From: Pseudomonas fluorescens
GTDB lineage: Bacteria > Pseudomonadota > Gammaproteobacteria > Pseudomonadales > Pseudomonadaceae
Assembly: GCF_001623525.1 (NCBI RefSeq)
Contig: NZ_CP015225.1
Coordinates: 2,356,001-2,420,000, forward strand
DNA: 64,000 nt
Reading direction: 5' to 3'
Position 1 is the first letter of the stretch, and each line of letters starts with the position of its first letter. The translations under genes and the position numbers were made by a program. A model generated the notes under the pieces. That model saw only the letters and a list, made by a program, of their open reading frames with translations. It had not been told where the DNA came from and did no database searches. Positions 45,612-55,395 of the stretch are shown piece by piece.

Positions 45612-45993
45612 CTTGTCCCCTTTCAGTCCCTGACGAAGCTGTCATACGTGATAGCACGATAACATTGCGGATCATAGAACGCACAAAATGATCGGCACAG
45701 CCTTCCGTAGCCACGTATCTCCTCTCTCTCCCCTCCCAAACGCGCTGATGGGCGTGCTGTGCTAGACATGAGATGAAAAAGCCGAACTGATAAGAGGTTA
45801 GGCTAAGTCATTGAAAAATATGGTCGGTACGGAGTGATTTGAACACTCAACCCCTAGCCCCCCTACACGTGGTAGCTGGATTATTCAACTTTGTCCGCCA
45901 GCCGTGCTGGCCTAAGGGGATTTGCGGGTAAACAACACACATGCGTATCGTCGACTACCCGTGTTGAAATCCAGCACTCGCGCGGCACCCTGT
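45612..45993. other. Gene-free region holding a tRNA 3' fragment
   Basis: Some 380 bp between the triad and the DUF4238 gene. Apart from the tRNA-like fragment at 45821-45862 no gene is visible. It likely holds the triad promoter (minus strand). Confidence 0.4.
45821..45862 (-). pseudogene. tRNA 3'-half fragment (tRNA-Pro-like)
   Basis: Read on the minus strand it ends GTACCGACCA and has a perfect T-arm: GAGTG, loop TTCAAAT, CACTC, followed by seven acceptor-strand bases and ACCA. The rest of a tRNA is missing upstream. The 3' acceptor sequence resembles Pseudomonas tRNA-Pro. A 3' tRNA half of this sort is the classic scar of integration at a tRNA gene. Confidence 0.7.
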
Positions 45994-48036
45994 TCATGTG
46001 ATTGGCCCCAAAGACATATACAGGCCTCCATCCTCCGTCGGCCAGGGGAACAAGCCCATCGTCCATAGAAGACGCTCGACATGTCTTGAAAGCGCAAGGA
46101 TGTTCTCGATTGTGAACTGGTCGTCTGCGTCATAAAGTCGTCGTAAGTCGAGCCCGAAAAGCTCAAGCCAATCGCGAAGGCCCTGATCTTTCAAACTATC
46201 CGGGAAGGAGGAGCCGGGGAACGACTCCTGCATTGGAAGCCCATCCCTATGCCCCAACCATTCAGCTGCATGATCGAGTACGGAAGAGACATGCAGAAGG
46301 GCTGTATCTAGCAGCTGATCCATTGCTTGGTCAATGATGTAGGCCTGCTTCGCGCGTTGGACCTCTTGTTGTGCTGAGAACAGGCTATCCGAACATAAAG
46401 TGGCAAATCGTTCGCCGGCGTTGATATCGGTAAAAGCGCTAGTTCGCGCTGTGAAATACCTGCCGGGGCAGGCAGATGAGGCTACGTGCAGCCGCCTTGA
46501 CATGCTGTCAAAAGCTATCTCTGACATCGTAGGAAGACGCTGCTCATACATCGCACTGTGCGCGACGTCGGCGAGCATTCCAACAATGACGTGTAAAGCC
46601 CATGCTGTGTTCTCATCGTCTGCATCGAGCAGTGCAACGGCAATACTAGCATTGAGCACAAGATGCTCTTTACGCTTCCCGTCGCGGATGACATGAACGC
46701 ATTTGGCTATGGCTTGACCATAAGATCGAGGGCGGGTTTTGTCCGGGGGAAGCCTTGCATCACCCCTGTCCAGAGTCTCCAGAGCAGCCTCGTAGTTTGC
46801 CGCGAACGTAACACCATCTAACTGTGAAAGTGGCAAGTCACGGCTCATTTCTTGGGCAACAGCCCGCATAACATCACCAAGCTTGGACGCAGTTTCGCCA
46901 TCGGCAAACCCTTGGCATGCTAGAGAGAAGCTGAAACTATTAGTGTGATCGGATAAAGCAAGGGGGGTAATATCAGACCTTGTGCTTGGCTGTGAGGAAT
47001 CGCGCGGCCTGATCTCTGTTATAGCCTCTGCAATAACTTTCTTGATTGAGAGGGAGCAGCGCTGACCGATCAAGCTCGCAAGGTCGGTCGAGTCGCAGGA
47101 ATTGCGGGCAATAAAGAAACTGTCGCTGCAGGCAGCGCTGGCGGCATTGATTTTCCCGATTTCAATATCTTTTATTTCGCCTCTTGAGCCCACGAGCAAC
47201 AAGTCATGAGCAATGGGTAAAATTATTACGTCAGGCCTTTGGTGCTCTCTCAAAGTGAGAGCTGTTAGTGAGTCAGAGCCGCTCTGTGCCAACGCGATGC
47301 AGTCCGAAAGGATCGCATTCACAACGCTGCAGGTTCGCCAAGATAACTGTGCAAGTTCGGCTTCCCACTGGTTCGCTTGGGACACTTTCAATGCATTGTT
47401 ATGACTGTCCCGAATCATAGTAGGAAGCGCCTTGACGAGCTTGGTGAAAACTTCGGAGACCATGGGCATATGGGACGAATGGAACTCGTTGAACGACTCA
47501 CGGAGCAAAAAGGCCATCGCCCTCCTAGCGAAAGGAGGCGGCAATAACTCTCCGAGGAGAGACGTGTTCAGTTCTTCATCGATTGCTGCGAGGGACAAGC
47601 TCATGCCCACACTGTCCACCCCCATCATTTGGCGCAATTCATCCGAGTCAGCGACTAGTGCGGACATCTGCTCTAAGAGCTGTTCAGCACCCTGCAGAAA
47701 AGTAGAGCGTACATGCGCTGTCCTAAACGTAAGATGCGTCGTGATGCGAGCTGAAACTCGTGGGTCAACGATGGCACCTCGGGGGGCATGTTGGAGCTCT
47801 CGGAGACTGGTATGGATATCAGATTCAAGAGCTGTGATCAGATCGTCGAGCGCTTCTTCGTCTGCTGCCCCAAGCTTGGAGTAGAAAAATTCTCCAACTC
47901 CGACGTCTTTGATACCTACCAGTCGCGCTGCGGTACCTCGTCGATGCAGCCACGTCCGCTCAGCATCGCCGCTACGCTCAGCGAGAAACTCTCGCTGAAG
48001 AAATCTGGGAATGTAATGTTGTCGTTTTCCTGCCAT
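45994..48036 (-). CDS. DUF4238 domain protein, long form
   Basis: A 680-residue protein whose first residues (KRQHYIPRFLQREF) and HLTFRTAHVRSTFLQGAE stretch match DUF4238, a family found in many mobile elements and defence islands. Usual members are about 300 residues. Here about 350 more residues follow, with a second block (LNASIAVALLDADDENTAWALH) and a helical end. No known catalytic motif is clear apart from the conserved HYIPR. Function unknown. Its start is only 40 bases from the remnant XRE/ImmA gene, on the same strand. Confidence 0.7.
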   Translation of the reverse strand: MAGKRQHYIPRFLQREFLAERSGDAERTWLHRRGTAARLVGIKDVGVGEFFYSKLGAADEEALDDLITALESDIHTSLRELQHAPRGAIVDPRVSARITTHLTFRTAHVRSTFLQGAEQLLEQMSALVADSDELRQMMGVDSVGMSLSLAAIDEELNTSLLGELLPPPFARRAMAFLLRESFNEFHSSHMPMVSEVFTKLVKALPTMIRDSHNNALKVSQANQWEAELAQLSWRTCSVVNAILSDCIALAQSGSDSLTALTLREHQRPDVIILPIAHDLLLVGSRGEIKDIEIGKINAASAACSDSFFIARNSCDSTDLASLIGQRCSLSIKKVIAEAITEIRPRDSSQPSTRSDITPLALSDHTNSFSFSLACQGFADGETASKLGDVMRAVAQEMSRDLPLSQLDGVTFAANYEAALETLDRGDARLPPDKTRPRSYGQAIAKCVHVIRDGKRKEHLVLNASIAVALLDADDENTAWALHVIVGMLADVAHSAMYEQRLPTMSEIAFDSMSRRLHVASSACPGRYFTARTSAFTDINAGERFATLCSDSLFSAQQEVQRAKQAYIIDQAMDQLLDTALLHVSSVLDHAAEWLGHRDGLPMQESFPGSSFPDSLKDQGLRDWLELFGLDLRRLYDADDQFTIENILALSRHVERLLWTMGLFPWPTEDGGLYMSLGPIT

Positions 48037-48076
48037 GTCGTACCTATGACGATTCTGTCAAGTTAAGATCATTCCT

Positions 48077-48482
48077 CTATTTCGATTCTGAGCGCAGCGT
48101 CGTGGCGCTCAGCTCTTGGAGAAACTGTTCCGTATCACCTAGGTACAAAAACTTGGATGGCCGCGCGATCTGCTTTCGAGAACTCCTTGCCGTGCGCTCT
48201 TCACAGGGTTTCCGTCTGCTCGAACGGGACGACCTGCTCGTTAGAAATGAAAAACTTGAAGTCGCATCGATAAAAGTCGGCAAGAATGAGAATTTCGTCG
48301 CCCGTCGGCTCAACAGCGCCCTGTGCGATTTGCGTCAGGCGATCCACTGAGATAGTCGCGTCCTTGAACACTCCTCTTTCAGTGACCTCCAACTGGCTCC
48401 GGTAGCGCTGCAATTTGTTGCCAAGAGATTGAAGGTTCATGCTGCGCTTAATGTCCTTGATCGCACTGACGTGTAAAAACAT
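48077..48482 (-). pseudogene. XRE-HTH / ImmA-type protein remnant
   Basis: The N-terminal 94 residues are intact: helix-turn-helix (LGNKLQRYRSQLEVTERGVF in parts, ISVDRLTQIAQG) and the PTGDEILILADFYRCDFKFFISN block typical of XRE proteins fused to an ImmA/IrrE metallopeptidase. A TGA stop follows QTETL at 48201. Beyond it the coding sense continues in the same frame (RAHGKEFSKADRAAIQVF), then shifts frame into FLYLGDTEQFLQEL. The peptidase with its HExxH is absent. A short HTH protein may still be made and could act as a repressor. Confidence 0.7.
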
Positions 48483-48761
48483 CTTAGCTCAGGATGTCCA
48501 GGATGAGGGCAATGATGAAAATCGTTGCAGCAGGTTGCGAGTCGAGGGCACCACAAACGATCCGCGCAGTAACGTCGAAACGCTCCAGATTGAGCACACC
48601 CTTAGACCGCCAGATATCCGGCTCCAGCATAGTCTCAGTGTGCTCTGGCTCCCTACATGGAGTGTAGTTCCAAAGTCGAGAGCCAATCTGGTTTAGTATC
48701 TAACCACTTCGATACTGCGCAGCCTGCCGCTACTCCGCTGCTTTGCCACAGAGTCAAACCC

Positions 48762-51700
48762 ATGTCGACTACACCCATTTCTGTCTTTGGAAACCCCTCT
48801 CAGGTTTGGAGCGTCCCACCAGAAGACTTGATCCGGCAAGCAACTGCCTCGCTTCGTGGATATGTCTACCAGCTCCACGCCTCAGCTGCCGCGTGGCTGG
48901 ATCTGGGTGTTGACGATGACCTCTACCTAGAGGTCGCTGAGGACTTCAGCGAGCTTCTCCGTGAGCCGGGCAGGATAGATGACGTTCTGAGGGCCACACA
49001 GGTGAAGGACACGCGCGAGTCCGGGGCCGTAACGCTGAACTCGCCAGATGTGCTGGCCGCAATTGAGTCTCTGCACAGGCTGCGGGCCTGTAATCCTGGC
49101 CGAGAAGTAAGATTCGTATTTCTGACCACATCGCGCATCGGACAAGAGCGCAAGGATGCGTTGCCTTCCGGCGTGGCTGGCCTAACCGCGTGGGAGGCGG
49201 CTGCTTCCGGAGGGGGCGTTGAGGAGCTTCGCACAGCTCTTCTTCAGCGGCCGCTTTCTGAGGAGCTTCGAGCCTTTGTAATAAATAGCCTTCCCGAGCA
49301 GCTTAGAGCTGAGCTTTTCAGTCCAGTAGTCTTTGCATGCGGCGAACCGGATTGGCGCTCGCTTGAGGAGCGCAATCGACGCGCTATCGTGAGTCGCCGA
49401 CAACAGCTCCTGTCGACCGCAGACATGGCACATCGCGCATATGATGCTGTGTTCCGCGATGCCGTTGCTTGTGCGCTCGGTTCGGATCCGCGTCGTTTAA
49501 ACGGAACACAACTCCTGGCCTGTCTAGAACGAGCGACCTCAATCGCAGTTCCGTCAAGCGTCGCCGTAGATATATTGGGTGAACGCTCGGAGCGGCCAAG
49601 CACTGCTCTATCTATTGAAGAGTTACGCGACTTAGCGAAGTTGTTAATTGAGACTGGCGCACCGCCATCGATCGACCTGCTATTCCCTGGAACCAAGTCC
49701 TCAGCCCGGGATGCCCTTGTGGACGCATTCTCAGGGGAGCCGCGCCTCACCGAAGTCAAGGCACATGGGATTCCCGCGAGCGCATCTTTATCAGATCTAC
49801 TTGAGCTCCCAGAAAAAAAACACCTCATCGTCGGTCAGCCAGGTTCAGGCAAGACTCATGCTCTCTGGCACGCAGCCAATAAGTTGCTCGCAGCCGGCAC
49901 CATCATCCCGCTCTATCTCCCAGCAGGACAAGCGATAGGCTGGCACGATCTAGAGGAGATGGTCACGGAGGCGGCTCCGGGAGTCAAATTATCTACTTTG
50001 CTCCAAGATCCACGAGTCTGTATTTTCGTCGACAGCTGGTCCGAATTCGCGGGCGCTGCGAAGGTAGAAGAGAAGCGACGCGCACTGCGCACTCTAAGGA
50101 GCACACGCCTAGTTGCGACGGCCAGATTTGCTGACATGGATGACAGCCCTCTAAAGCAGTGGACCCTCGATCTGCTCCCGCCCGACCGGGTAAAGCGCGC
50201 AGTCGCAGCCGCAACCCCAGACGAGGCGCTTCCACCTAGTCCGGTAATTGACCTTCTGCGACTCCCCCTCCTTTTGGCCATCCAAGTTCTTTCGGACGCG
50301 CGCTCTGCGACGACCGGCGACCTTCTGCGTCAATTCCATGAGCACCTTATGCAAGGGCTACCCGAGCGCTTCACTCAAGCGCTCGCCGGGGCTGTGTCTG
50401 ACCTTTCTCTGGCGGGAACGCGATCATTTGGTCGCCTCACGGATGAACTCCAAACTCGATCAGCGAAGTTGGAAATTACTGACCCGGCCAGGCTACTACG
50501 AAGTCTCGGCACCATCCTAGAGCGCGGAGGTCAGGCAGTCCCATGCCACGACCTTTACTGGAGTTGGCTCACCGGACGCGGCCTACTAGCCGATGCTGTC
50601 GCCGAGCGAGCAATAGACTCACTCCGGACGCGCGAGAGCTATGCCCTGGCTATCCAGTCGGGTGGACGCGCAGCAGATAGCGATATAAACGCAACAGTTA
50701 GGGAGGATTTTTTGCTGGCTGCCACACTCGACATAAGCCGCGGTGCAGATCGCCCTATGCCGACCCTATCAGAAGCGTTGTCTCACGCTCTGGCAGATCC
50801 TCGCTTGGCTGTGCGCAATCGCGCCGCAATCGCTGCACTAGAGGCCGAGCGCCCGGAACTTTTTCGCCCCGCTCTGGAGGTACTTTCTAATCTAGGACGA
50901 TCCAGCATGTACCCATCGGAGTGGAAGCAAGCCCTCCGCCCAAAAGCTCTGTATGCGCAGCGGTCTACGCTCGCCGATTGGCTAGGGGCTCCGAATAGCA
51001 GTCTTGTCCTCGATGCAATTGCCGAAAGGGGTGGGCCTGAGTGGAGTCTTTGGTTAGAGCAAGTTGCGGCTAACGGTAAGATAAGCTGGACAGAGGCGGC
51101 CGCAACCGCACTTGGTTGCTGTGGCGATGTACCGCACTGGGTTCGCCCGCATCTCGACACTACGATCGCTTCGCGTGCCTGGTTACTTCAGCCAGCCGCA
51201 GCAAGACGTACCAACAGAGCCCTGGCTCGGTTCATTGCTATCGAATACGAGCGATTGATCGAGTCTGTTGTAGAGCTAAATTCTAGCGGGTGGATCGAAA
51301 TCAACAGAGTGCTTGTCGGATGCAGTGATGACGACGTGTTCGGTCTTCTACTCTCAAACTTCCCGTCCATGAGGCCACGTGCACAGGAACTTCTCGGCTT
51401 TGCTATCGTGGAATTTGGCACGCCATGGGTAGCTCGCTTTCAGCGAGTGGCTTTAGCAACTGGCGCCCCTCATCATCACAAACTCGCCAAGAAATTTTCG
51501 CCTGAAATTGATGACGAAACGGCGCGGGCCTGGATTACTGCGGGTCATGACGAGGCGGGCTGGCGGGTACTAATCGCACGTCATGGCGAGGGAGTACTAC
51601 CTGAGTTGATTAAACAGCTGCCACCGTCCTTCGCGGGCATCCACCACATCCCTGCACTTGCCCACATGCGTTGGCTTCCAAGTGCTCCGGTTTCGCTCAT

Positions 51701-52535
51701 CGACGAGATCTGGCGTCGGCTAGGCAGTCCAATGCAGCCTAAAGCGACGCAAGACGTACTTAACGCTATTGCCCGAGTCTATCCAGCGGGGATTCCCCGC
51801 ATTGTCAGTTTTATCGCGGAGCAACCCAACGCATTTCCAGCGTATCACCTCCGCCAAGCCCTTTTGCTGTATGGGGACTGGCAGAAGCTATCTGGTGGCA
51901 TACTCAGCGTAAAGACAACTGATGGTATCGAGCATCCTTTTCCCGATTGGATCGCGCTTAATTGTGTGATTAGCCAGTGGGAAGATCATTTCACACCAGA
52001 GTTGTTAGCTCTTATGCCAGAATTAGCCATCGAATATGTCGTGCATCATCTCGACGACAAGCGAGCGGCAGCGGTACTGGCGGTGTTAAAAGGGGTAGCT
52101 GCCTACAATGCTCCGCTGCTGGATCGCATGCTTGCCGTGCCTGCCCTCGCCGCGCTCATTCCACAAGTATTCACCGAGGGTTTCGAGCTGTTTCCTATTG
52201 ATGCTCTCCGACGGTGCATTGCATCAAGCGACATCAACCAGGAAAGTTTGCTTTACCGACTAGCTGCGACGGCGAATCCACTGCATCGTGCCGTACATGA
52301 GGACCTTCTCGAACGCATCCTCGCGTGTTCGCCTAAATGGCATGACCTGCATCATGTTGCGGACATGCTAAGGGCTTACTCGCGTGAGGAGGTCCTCCAA
52401 ATTATTGATGCAGTACCTCATGGCCGTGAGGATTGCTGGTTTTGGTTTGTTCGCTTGGTAGAGGCGACGAGAGGCGAGCGTTTAATCAACGAGGATGGCT
52501 CTGTCCGGCATTATCAGCCTCAAAAGTTACCTTAG
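48762..52535 (+). CDS. Putative STAND/NACHT-like defence NTPase with N-terminal Cap4-like nuclease
   Basis: A 1257-residue protein from the ATG at 48762; an in-frame ATG at 48657 would add 35 residues unlike the rest. Residues about 25-140 resemble the DUF4297/Cap4 nuclease: SLRGYVYQL, DDLYLEVAEDF (Glu57, Glu60, Asp61), ATQVKDT (Gln80, Lys82), and VRFVFLTTS. A P-loop NTPase follows, with Walker A GQPGSGKT (358-365) and Walker B VCIFVDSW (Asp424), then an RLVATAR-type strand and a winged-helix-like end, as in STAND/NACHT proteins. From about 620 onward it is helical and repeat-like (HEAT/TPR-like), suited to sensing a phage product. It is a single gene, divergent from the XRE remnant. No known defence protein could be matched by name. 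Confidence 0.68.
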   Translation: MSTTPISVFGNPSQVWSVPPEDLIRQATASLRGYVYQLHASAAAWLDLGVDDDLYLEVAEDFSELLREPGRIDDVLRATQVKDTRESGAVTLNSPDVLAAIESLHRLRACNPGREVRFVFLTTSRIGQERKDALPSGVAGLTAWEAAASGGGVEELRTALLQRPLSEELRAFVINSLPEQLRAELFSPVVFACGEPDWRSLEERNRRAIVSRRQQLLSTADMAHRAYDAVFRDAVACALGSDPRRLNGTQLLACLERATSIAVPSSVAVDILGERSERPSTALSIEELRDLAKLLIETGAPPSIDLLFPGTKSSARDALVDAFSGEPRLTEVKAHGIPASASLSDLLELPEKKHLIVGQPGSGKTHALWHAANKLLAAGTIIPLYLPAGQAIGWHDLEEMVTEAAPGVKLSTLLQDPRVCIFVDSWSEFAGAAKVEEKRRALRTLRSTRLVATARFADMDDSPLKQWTLDLLPPDRVKRAVAAATPDEALPPSPVIDLLRLPLLLAIQVLSDARSATTGDLLRQFHEHLMQGLPERFTQALAGAVSDLSLAGTRSFGRLTDELQTRSAKLEITDPARLLRSLGTILERGGQAVPCHDLYWSWLTGRGLLADAVAERAIDSLRTRESYALAIQSGGRAADSDINATVREDFLLAATLDISRGADRPMPTLSEALSHALADPRLAVRNRAAIAALEAERPELFRPALEVLSNLGRSSMYPSEWKQALRPKALYAQRSTLADWLGAPNSSLVLDAIAERGGPEWSLWLEQVAANGKISWTEAAATALGCCGDVPHWVRPHLDTTIASRAWLLQPAAARRTNRALARFIAIEYERLIESVVELNSSGWIEINRVLVGCSDDDVFGLLLSNFPSMRPRAQELLGFAIVEFGTPWVARFQRVALATGAPHHHKLAKKFSPEIDDETARAWITAGHDEAGWRVLIARHGEGVLPELIKQLPPSFAGIHHIPALAHMRWLPSAPVSLIDEIWRRLGSPMQPKATQDVLNAIARVYPAGIPRIVSFIAEQPNAFPAYHLRQALLLYGDWQKLSGGILSVKTTDGIEHPFPDWIALNCVISQWEDHFTPELLALMPELAIEYVVHHLDDKRAAAVLAVLKGVAAYNAPLLDRMLAVPALAALIPQVFTEGFELFPIDALRRCIASSDINQESLLYRLAATANPLHRAVHEDLLERILACSPKWHDLHHVADMLRAYSREEVLQIIDAVPHGREDCWFWFVRLVEATRGERLINEDGSVRHYQPQKLP

Positions 52536-52576
52536 TAAATGCTACCCTGATTTTTTGTCAGTGTTCGCTTCTGACC

Positions 52577-52753
52577 GATTCTGTTGCAAAAGTCAGCTGC
52601 GATTTCCACCGCAGAAAAGTACGCGTCTGAGATTTAAATCTGTGCGTTGCGCACGAGATTTCATGGCTCAGATTTTACGTAGCAGCCTGCAAAATTGGCG
52701 TTTTCAGCACCTAATATGGGCAATCAGCCCAGGTCGACTTTTTCAACAGAATC
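52577..52753. mobile_element. MITE-like 177-bp element with 18-bp terminal inverted repeats
   Basis: GATTCTGTTGCAAAAGTC (52577-52594) is repeated inverted, with one mismatch, at 52736-52753. Nothing inside can encode a transposase. The layout fits a miniature inverted-repeat element or collapsed insertion sequence. No clear target duplication is seen. Confidence 0.5.
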
Positions 52754-52801
52754 GACCGAAAGCAGCCTGTGCACATAAGTGCAGCATTTCTCATGCACAA
52801 A

Positions 52802-52829
52802 AAAAAGCCACTCATCTGAGTGGCTTTTT
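52802..52829 (-). terminator. tRNA-Gly terminator
   Basis: Stem AAAAAGCCACTCA / TGAGTGGCTTTTT, two-base loop; on the minus strand it lies 9 bases after the tRNA 3' end. A near copy is at 41704-41734. Confidence 0.85.
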
Positions 52830-52913
<84 letters not shown>

Positions 52914-52976
52914 GTCTTGGTGTGGCGCATTCTATAGGTTCAGATTACGCCGTCAACCCTTTGATTCAAAAAAGTT

Positions 52977-53537
52977 TTATTTCGGCTCTACATCCGTCCG
53001 CAGATGCGGCCAGGCGGCGCGCAGGTATTGCACCATCGACCAGAGCGTCAGCCCAGCGGAAACCAGCAGCAGCGCATAGCCCAACAGCACCCAGAAGCTG
53101 AAATCCGACGGGTTGGCCAGCAGGATCACCAGCGCGAGCATCTGCGCGGCGGTTTTCCATTTGCCGAGGTTCGACACGGCGACTTGGGCACGAGCGCCCA
53201 GCTCGGCCATCCATTCCCGGAGTGCCGAAACGACGATTTCGCGACCAATGATCACCGCCGCCGGCAAGGTCAGCCAGAGGTTGCCATGTTCCTGCACCAG
53301 CAGTACCAGCGCCACCGCGACCATCAGCTTGTCGGCCACCGGGTCGAGAAAGGCACCGAACGGCGTGCTCTGCTCAAGGCGTCGGGCCAGGTAACCATCC
53401 AGCCAGTCCGTCGCGGCGGCGAAGGCGAAGACCGAGGCGGAGGCCACGTAGCTCCAGTGGTACGGCAAATAGAACAGCAATATGAAGATCGGGATGAGCA
53501 GGACGCGTAGAACGGTAATCAGGTTTGGGATATTCAT
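52977..53537 (-). CDS. pgsA: CDP-diacylglycerol-glycerol-3-phosphate 3-phosphatidyltransferase
   Basis: Inner-membrane enzyme of phosphatidylglycerol synthesis: CDP-diacylglycerol plus glycerol-3-phosphate gives phosphatidylglycerophosphate and CMP. 186 residues from the ATG at 53537; a GTG six bases earlier is possible. The CDP-alcohol phosphotransferase signature D-x2-DG-x2-AR-x8-G-x3-D-x3-D is complete ([11 protein letters not shown] ... [10 protein letters not shown], about residues 60-87). About four to five membrane helices. It lies between uvrC and tRNA-Gly, the order typical of fluorescent pseudomonads. Confidence 0.95.
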   Translation of the reverse strand: MNIPNLITVLRVLLIPIFILLFYLPYHWSYVASASVFAFAAATDWLDGYLARRLEQSTPFGAFLDPVADKLMVAVALVLLVQEHGNLWLTLPAAVIIGREIVVSALREWMAELGARAQVAVSNLGKWKTAAQMLALVILLANPSDFSFWVLLGYALLLVSAGLTLWSMVQYLRAAWPHLRTDVEPK

Positions 53538-53569
53538 CGGCACAACTGGCTACGAGGTTGACGGGCATT

Positions 53570-55393
53570 CTACTCGCTATGCAGGTTTGCATAAATCGAC
53601 TCTGCGAGCTTTTTACTGATACCGGGTGCTTTGGCTATCTCCTCGATGCTGGCACGAGACAGTTCCTGCAATCCACCAAAATGTTTCAACAAGTCGCGGC
53701 GTCGCGTCGGGCCGACGCCTGCCACACCTTCCAGTGTAGACGTCCGGCGCGTCTTGCCACGGCGGGCACGGTGTCCGGTGATGGCGAAACGGTGGGCTTC
53801 GTCGCGAATCTGTTGGATCAGGTGCAGCGCTGGCGAATCGCCCTTGAGGGTGAACTCATGGGCGGCATCGTTCAGGTACAAGGTCTCGAAACCGGCCTTG
53901 CGCGTCGCGCCCTTGGCCACGCCGAGCAGGATCAGGTCCGGGACCATCAACTCATTGAGCACATCGCGGGCCATGGACAGCTGGCCTTTGCCACCGTCCA
54001 CCAGGAGGATATCCGGCAACTTGCCCTCCCCGTCCTTCAGCTTGCCGAAGCGCCGCATCAACGCCTGATGCATCGCCGCATAGTCATCGCCCGGTGTGAC
54101 GCCTTCGATGTTGTAACGGCGGTAGTCGGACTTGATCGGGCCTTCCGGACCGAACACCACGCAGGAGGCCACGGTCGCCTCGCCGCTGGAATGGCTGATG
54201 TCGTAGCACTCCAGCCGTTGCGGCGGCTCATCCAGGTTGAGGACATCGGCCAGGGCATCGAACCGCGCCGCCACGTGCTGACGATTGGCCAGGCGCGCGC
54301 CCAGGGCCTGTTCGGCGTTGGTCACGGCCAACTGCTGCCAACGGGCGCGGGTGCCGCGAACGCGGTGGCTGATGGTCAGTTCACGACCGCGGAGCTTGTC
54401 GATGGCTTCGATCAGAGCCGGGAAATCTTCATGGACCACGTTGACGATCAACTCGGCAGGCAGGTCCCGTTCCGGACTGCTGATGTAGTACTGGCCCAGG
54501 AACGCCGCCATGACCTCGGACACGTCTTCCTCGATGCCCACTTGGGGGAAGAAGTTCTTGCTGCCCAGCACCCGACCACCGCGCACGCTGATCAAATGCA
54601 CGCAGGCGCCGCCCGGGTTGATGAACGCCGCGATCACATCGACATCGCCGCTGCCGCCTTCCATGCTTTGCTGGTCCTGCACACGGCGCAACAGGCCAAT
54701 CTGGTCGCGCAGCTCGGCGGCGCGTTCGAATTCAAGGTTGACCGCCGCGTCCTCCATGGCTGCCGACAGCTCATCGGTCAGCGCATTGCTGCGGCCCTCC
54801 AGGAACATCACCGAGTGACGCACGTCCTCGGCGTAGACCTGGGGCTCGACAAACCCCACGCAAGGCGCCTTGCAGCGCTTGATCTGGTACTGCAGGCAGG
54901 GCCGGGTCCGGTTCTTGTAGTAGCTGTCTTCACACTGGCGAACGAAGAAGGTCTTCTGCAGCAGGCTGAGGCTTTCACGAATCGCCCCGGCGCTGGGATA
55001 AGGGCCGAAATACCTGCCCTTGGCCTTCTTGGCACCCCGATGAATGCTCAGGCGCGGAAACGCCCCGTCGGACAGAAACACGTAGGGGTAGGATTTGTCG
55101 TCGCGCAGCAGGATGTTGTACGGCGGGCGCCATTCCTTGATCAGCGTCTGTTCGAGCAGCAGGGCCTCGGTTTCATTGGCGGTGATCGTCGTTTCGATTT
55201 GCGCGATGCGCCCCACCAGAGCAGAGGTCTTCGGGGCGAGGCCGGTCTTGCGAAAGTAGCTGGCCAGGCGCTTCTTGAGGTTCTTGGCCTTGCCGACATA
55301 AAGCAGGCGCGCCTCGCTGTCGAACATGCGGTACACGCCAGGGCGACCGCTGCAGGTGGAGAGGAACGCGCTGGGATCAAACAATTCAGTCAT
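53570..55393 (-). CDS. uvrC: UvrABC excinuclease subunit C
   Basis: Nucleotide excision repair nuclease that makes both cuts around a DNA lesion with UvrB. 607 residues, full length. N-terminal GIY-YIG domain ([20 protein letters not shown], about residues 19-38), the CxxC-containing segment ([15 protein letters not shown]), a UVR motif region near 205-240, the RNase H-like C-terminal endonuclease domain ([15 protein letters not shown] and [10 protein letters not shown]) and two C-terminal helix-hairpin-helix motifs ([28 protein letters not shown]). It begins two bases downstream of gacA and is probably co-transcribed with it. Confidence 0.97.
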   Translation of the reverse strand: MTELFDPSAFLSTCSGRPGVYRMFDSEARLLYVGKAKNLKKRLASYFRKTGLAPKTSALVGRIAQIETTITANETEALLLEQTLIKEWRPPYNILLRDDKSYPYVFLSDGAFPRLSIHRGAKKAKGRYFGPYPSAGAIRESLSLLQKTFFVRQCEDSYYKNRTRPCLQYQIKRCKAPCVGFVEPQVYAEDVRHSVMFLEGRSNALTDELSAAMEDAAVNLEFERAAELRDQIGLLRRVQDQQSMEGGSGDVDVIAAFINPGGACVHLISVRGGRVLGSKNFFPQVGIEEDVSEVMAAFLGQYYISSPERDLPAELIVNVVHEDFPALIEAIDKLRGRELTISHRVRGTRARWQQLAVTNAEQALGARLANRQHVAARFDALADVLNLDEPPQRLECYDISHSSGEATVASCVVFGPEGPIKSDYRRYNIEGVTPGDDYAAMHQALMRRFGKLKDGEGKLPDILLVDGGKGQLSMARDVLNELMVPDLILLGVAKGATRKAGFETLYLNDAAHEFTLKGDSPALHLIQQIRDEAHRFAITGHRARRGKTRRTSTLEGVAGVGPTRRRDLLKHFGGLQELSRASIEEIAKAPGISKKLAESIYANLHSE

Positions 55394-55395
55394 TT

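Noticed and set aside
45821..45896. Complete tRNA gene at the tRNA-Pro-like fragment
   Set aside because: Only the T-arm, acceptor 3' strand and CCA are present; D-arm, anticodon arm and 5' acceptor strand are missing.
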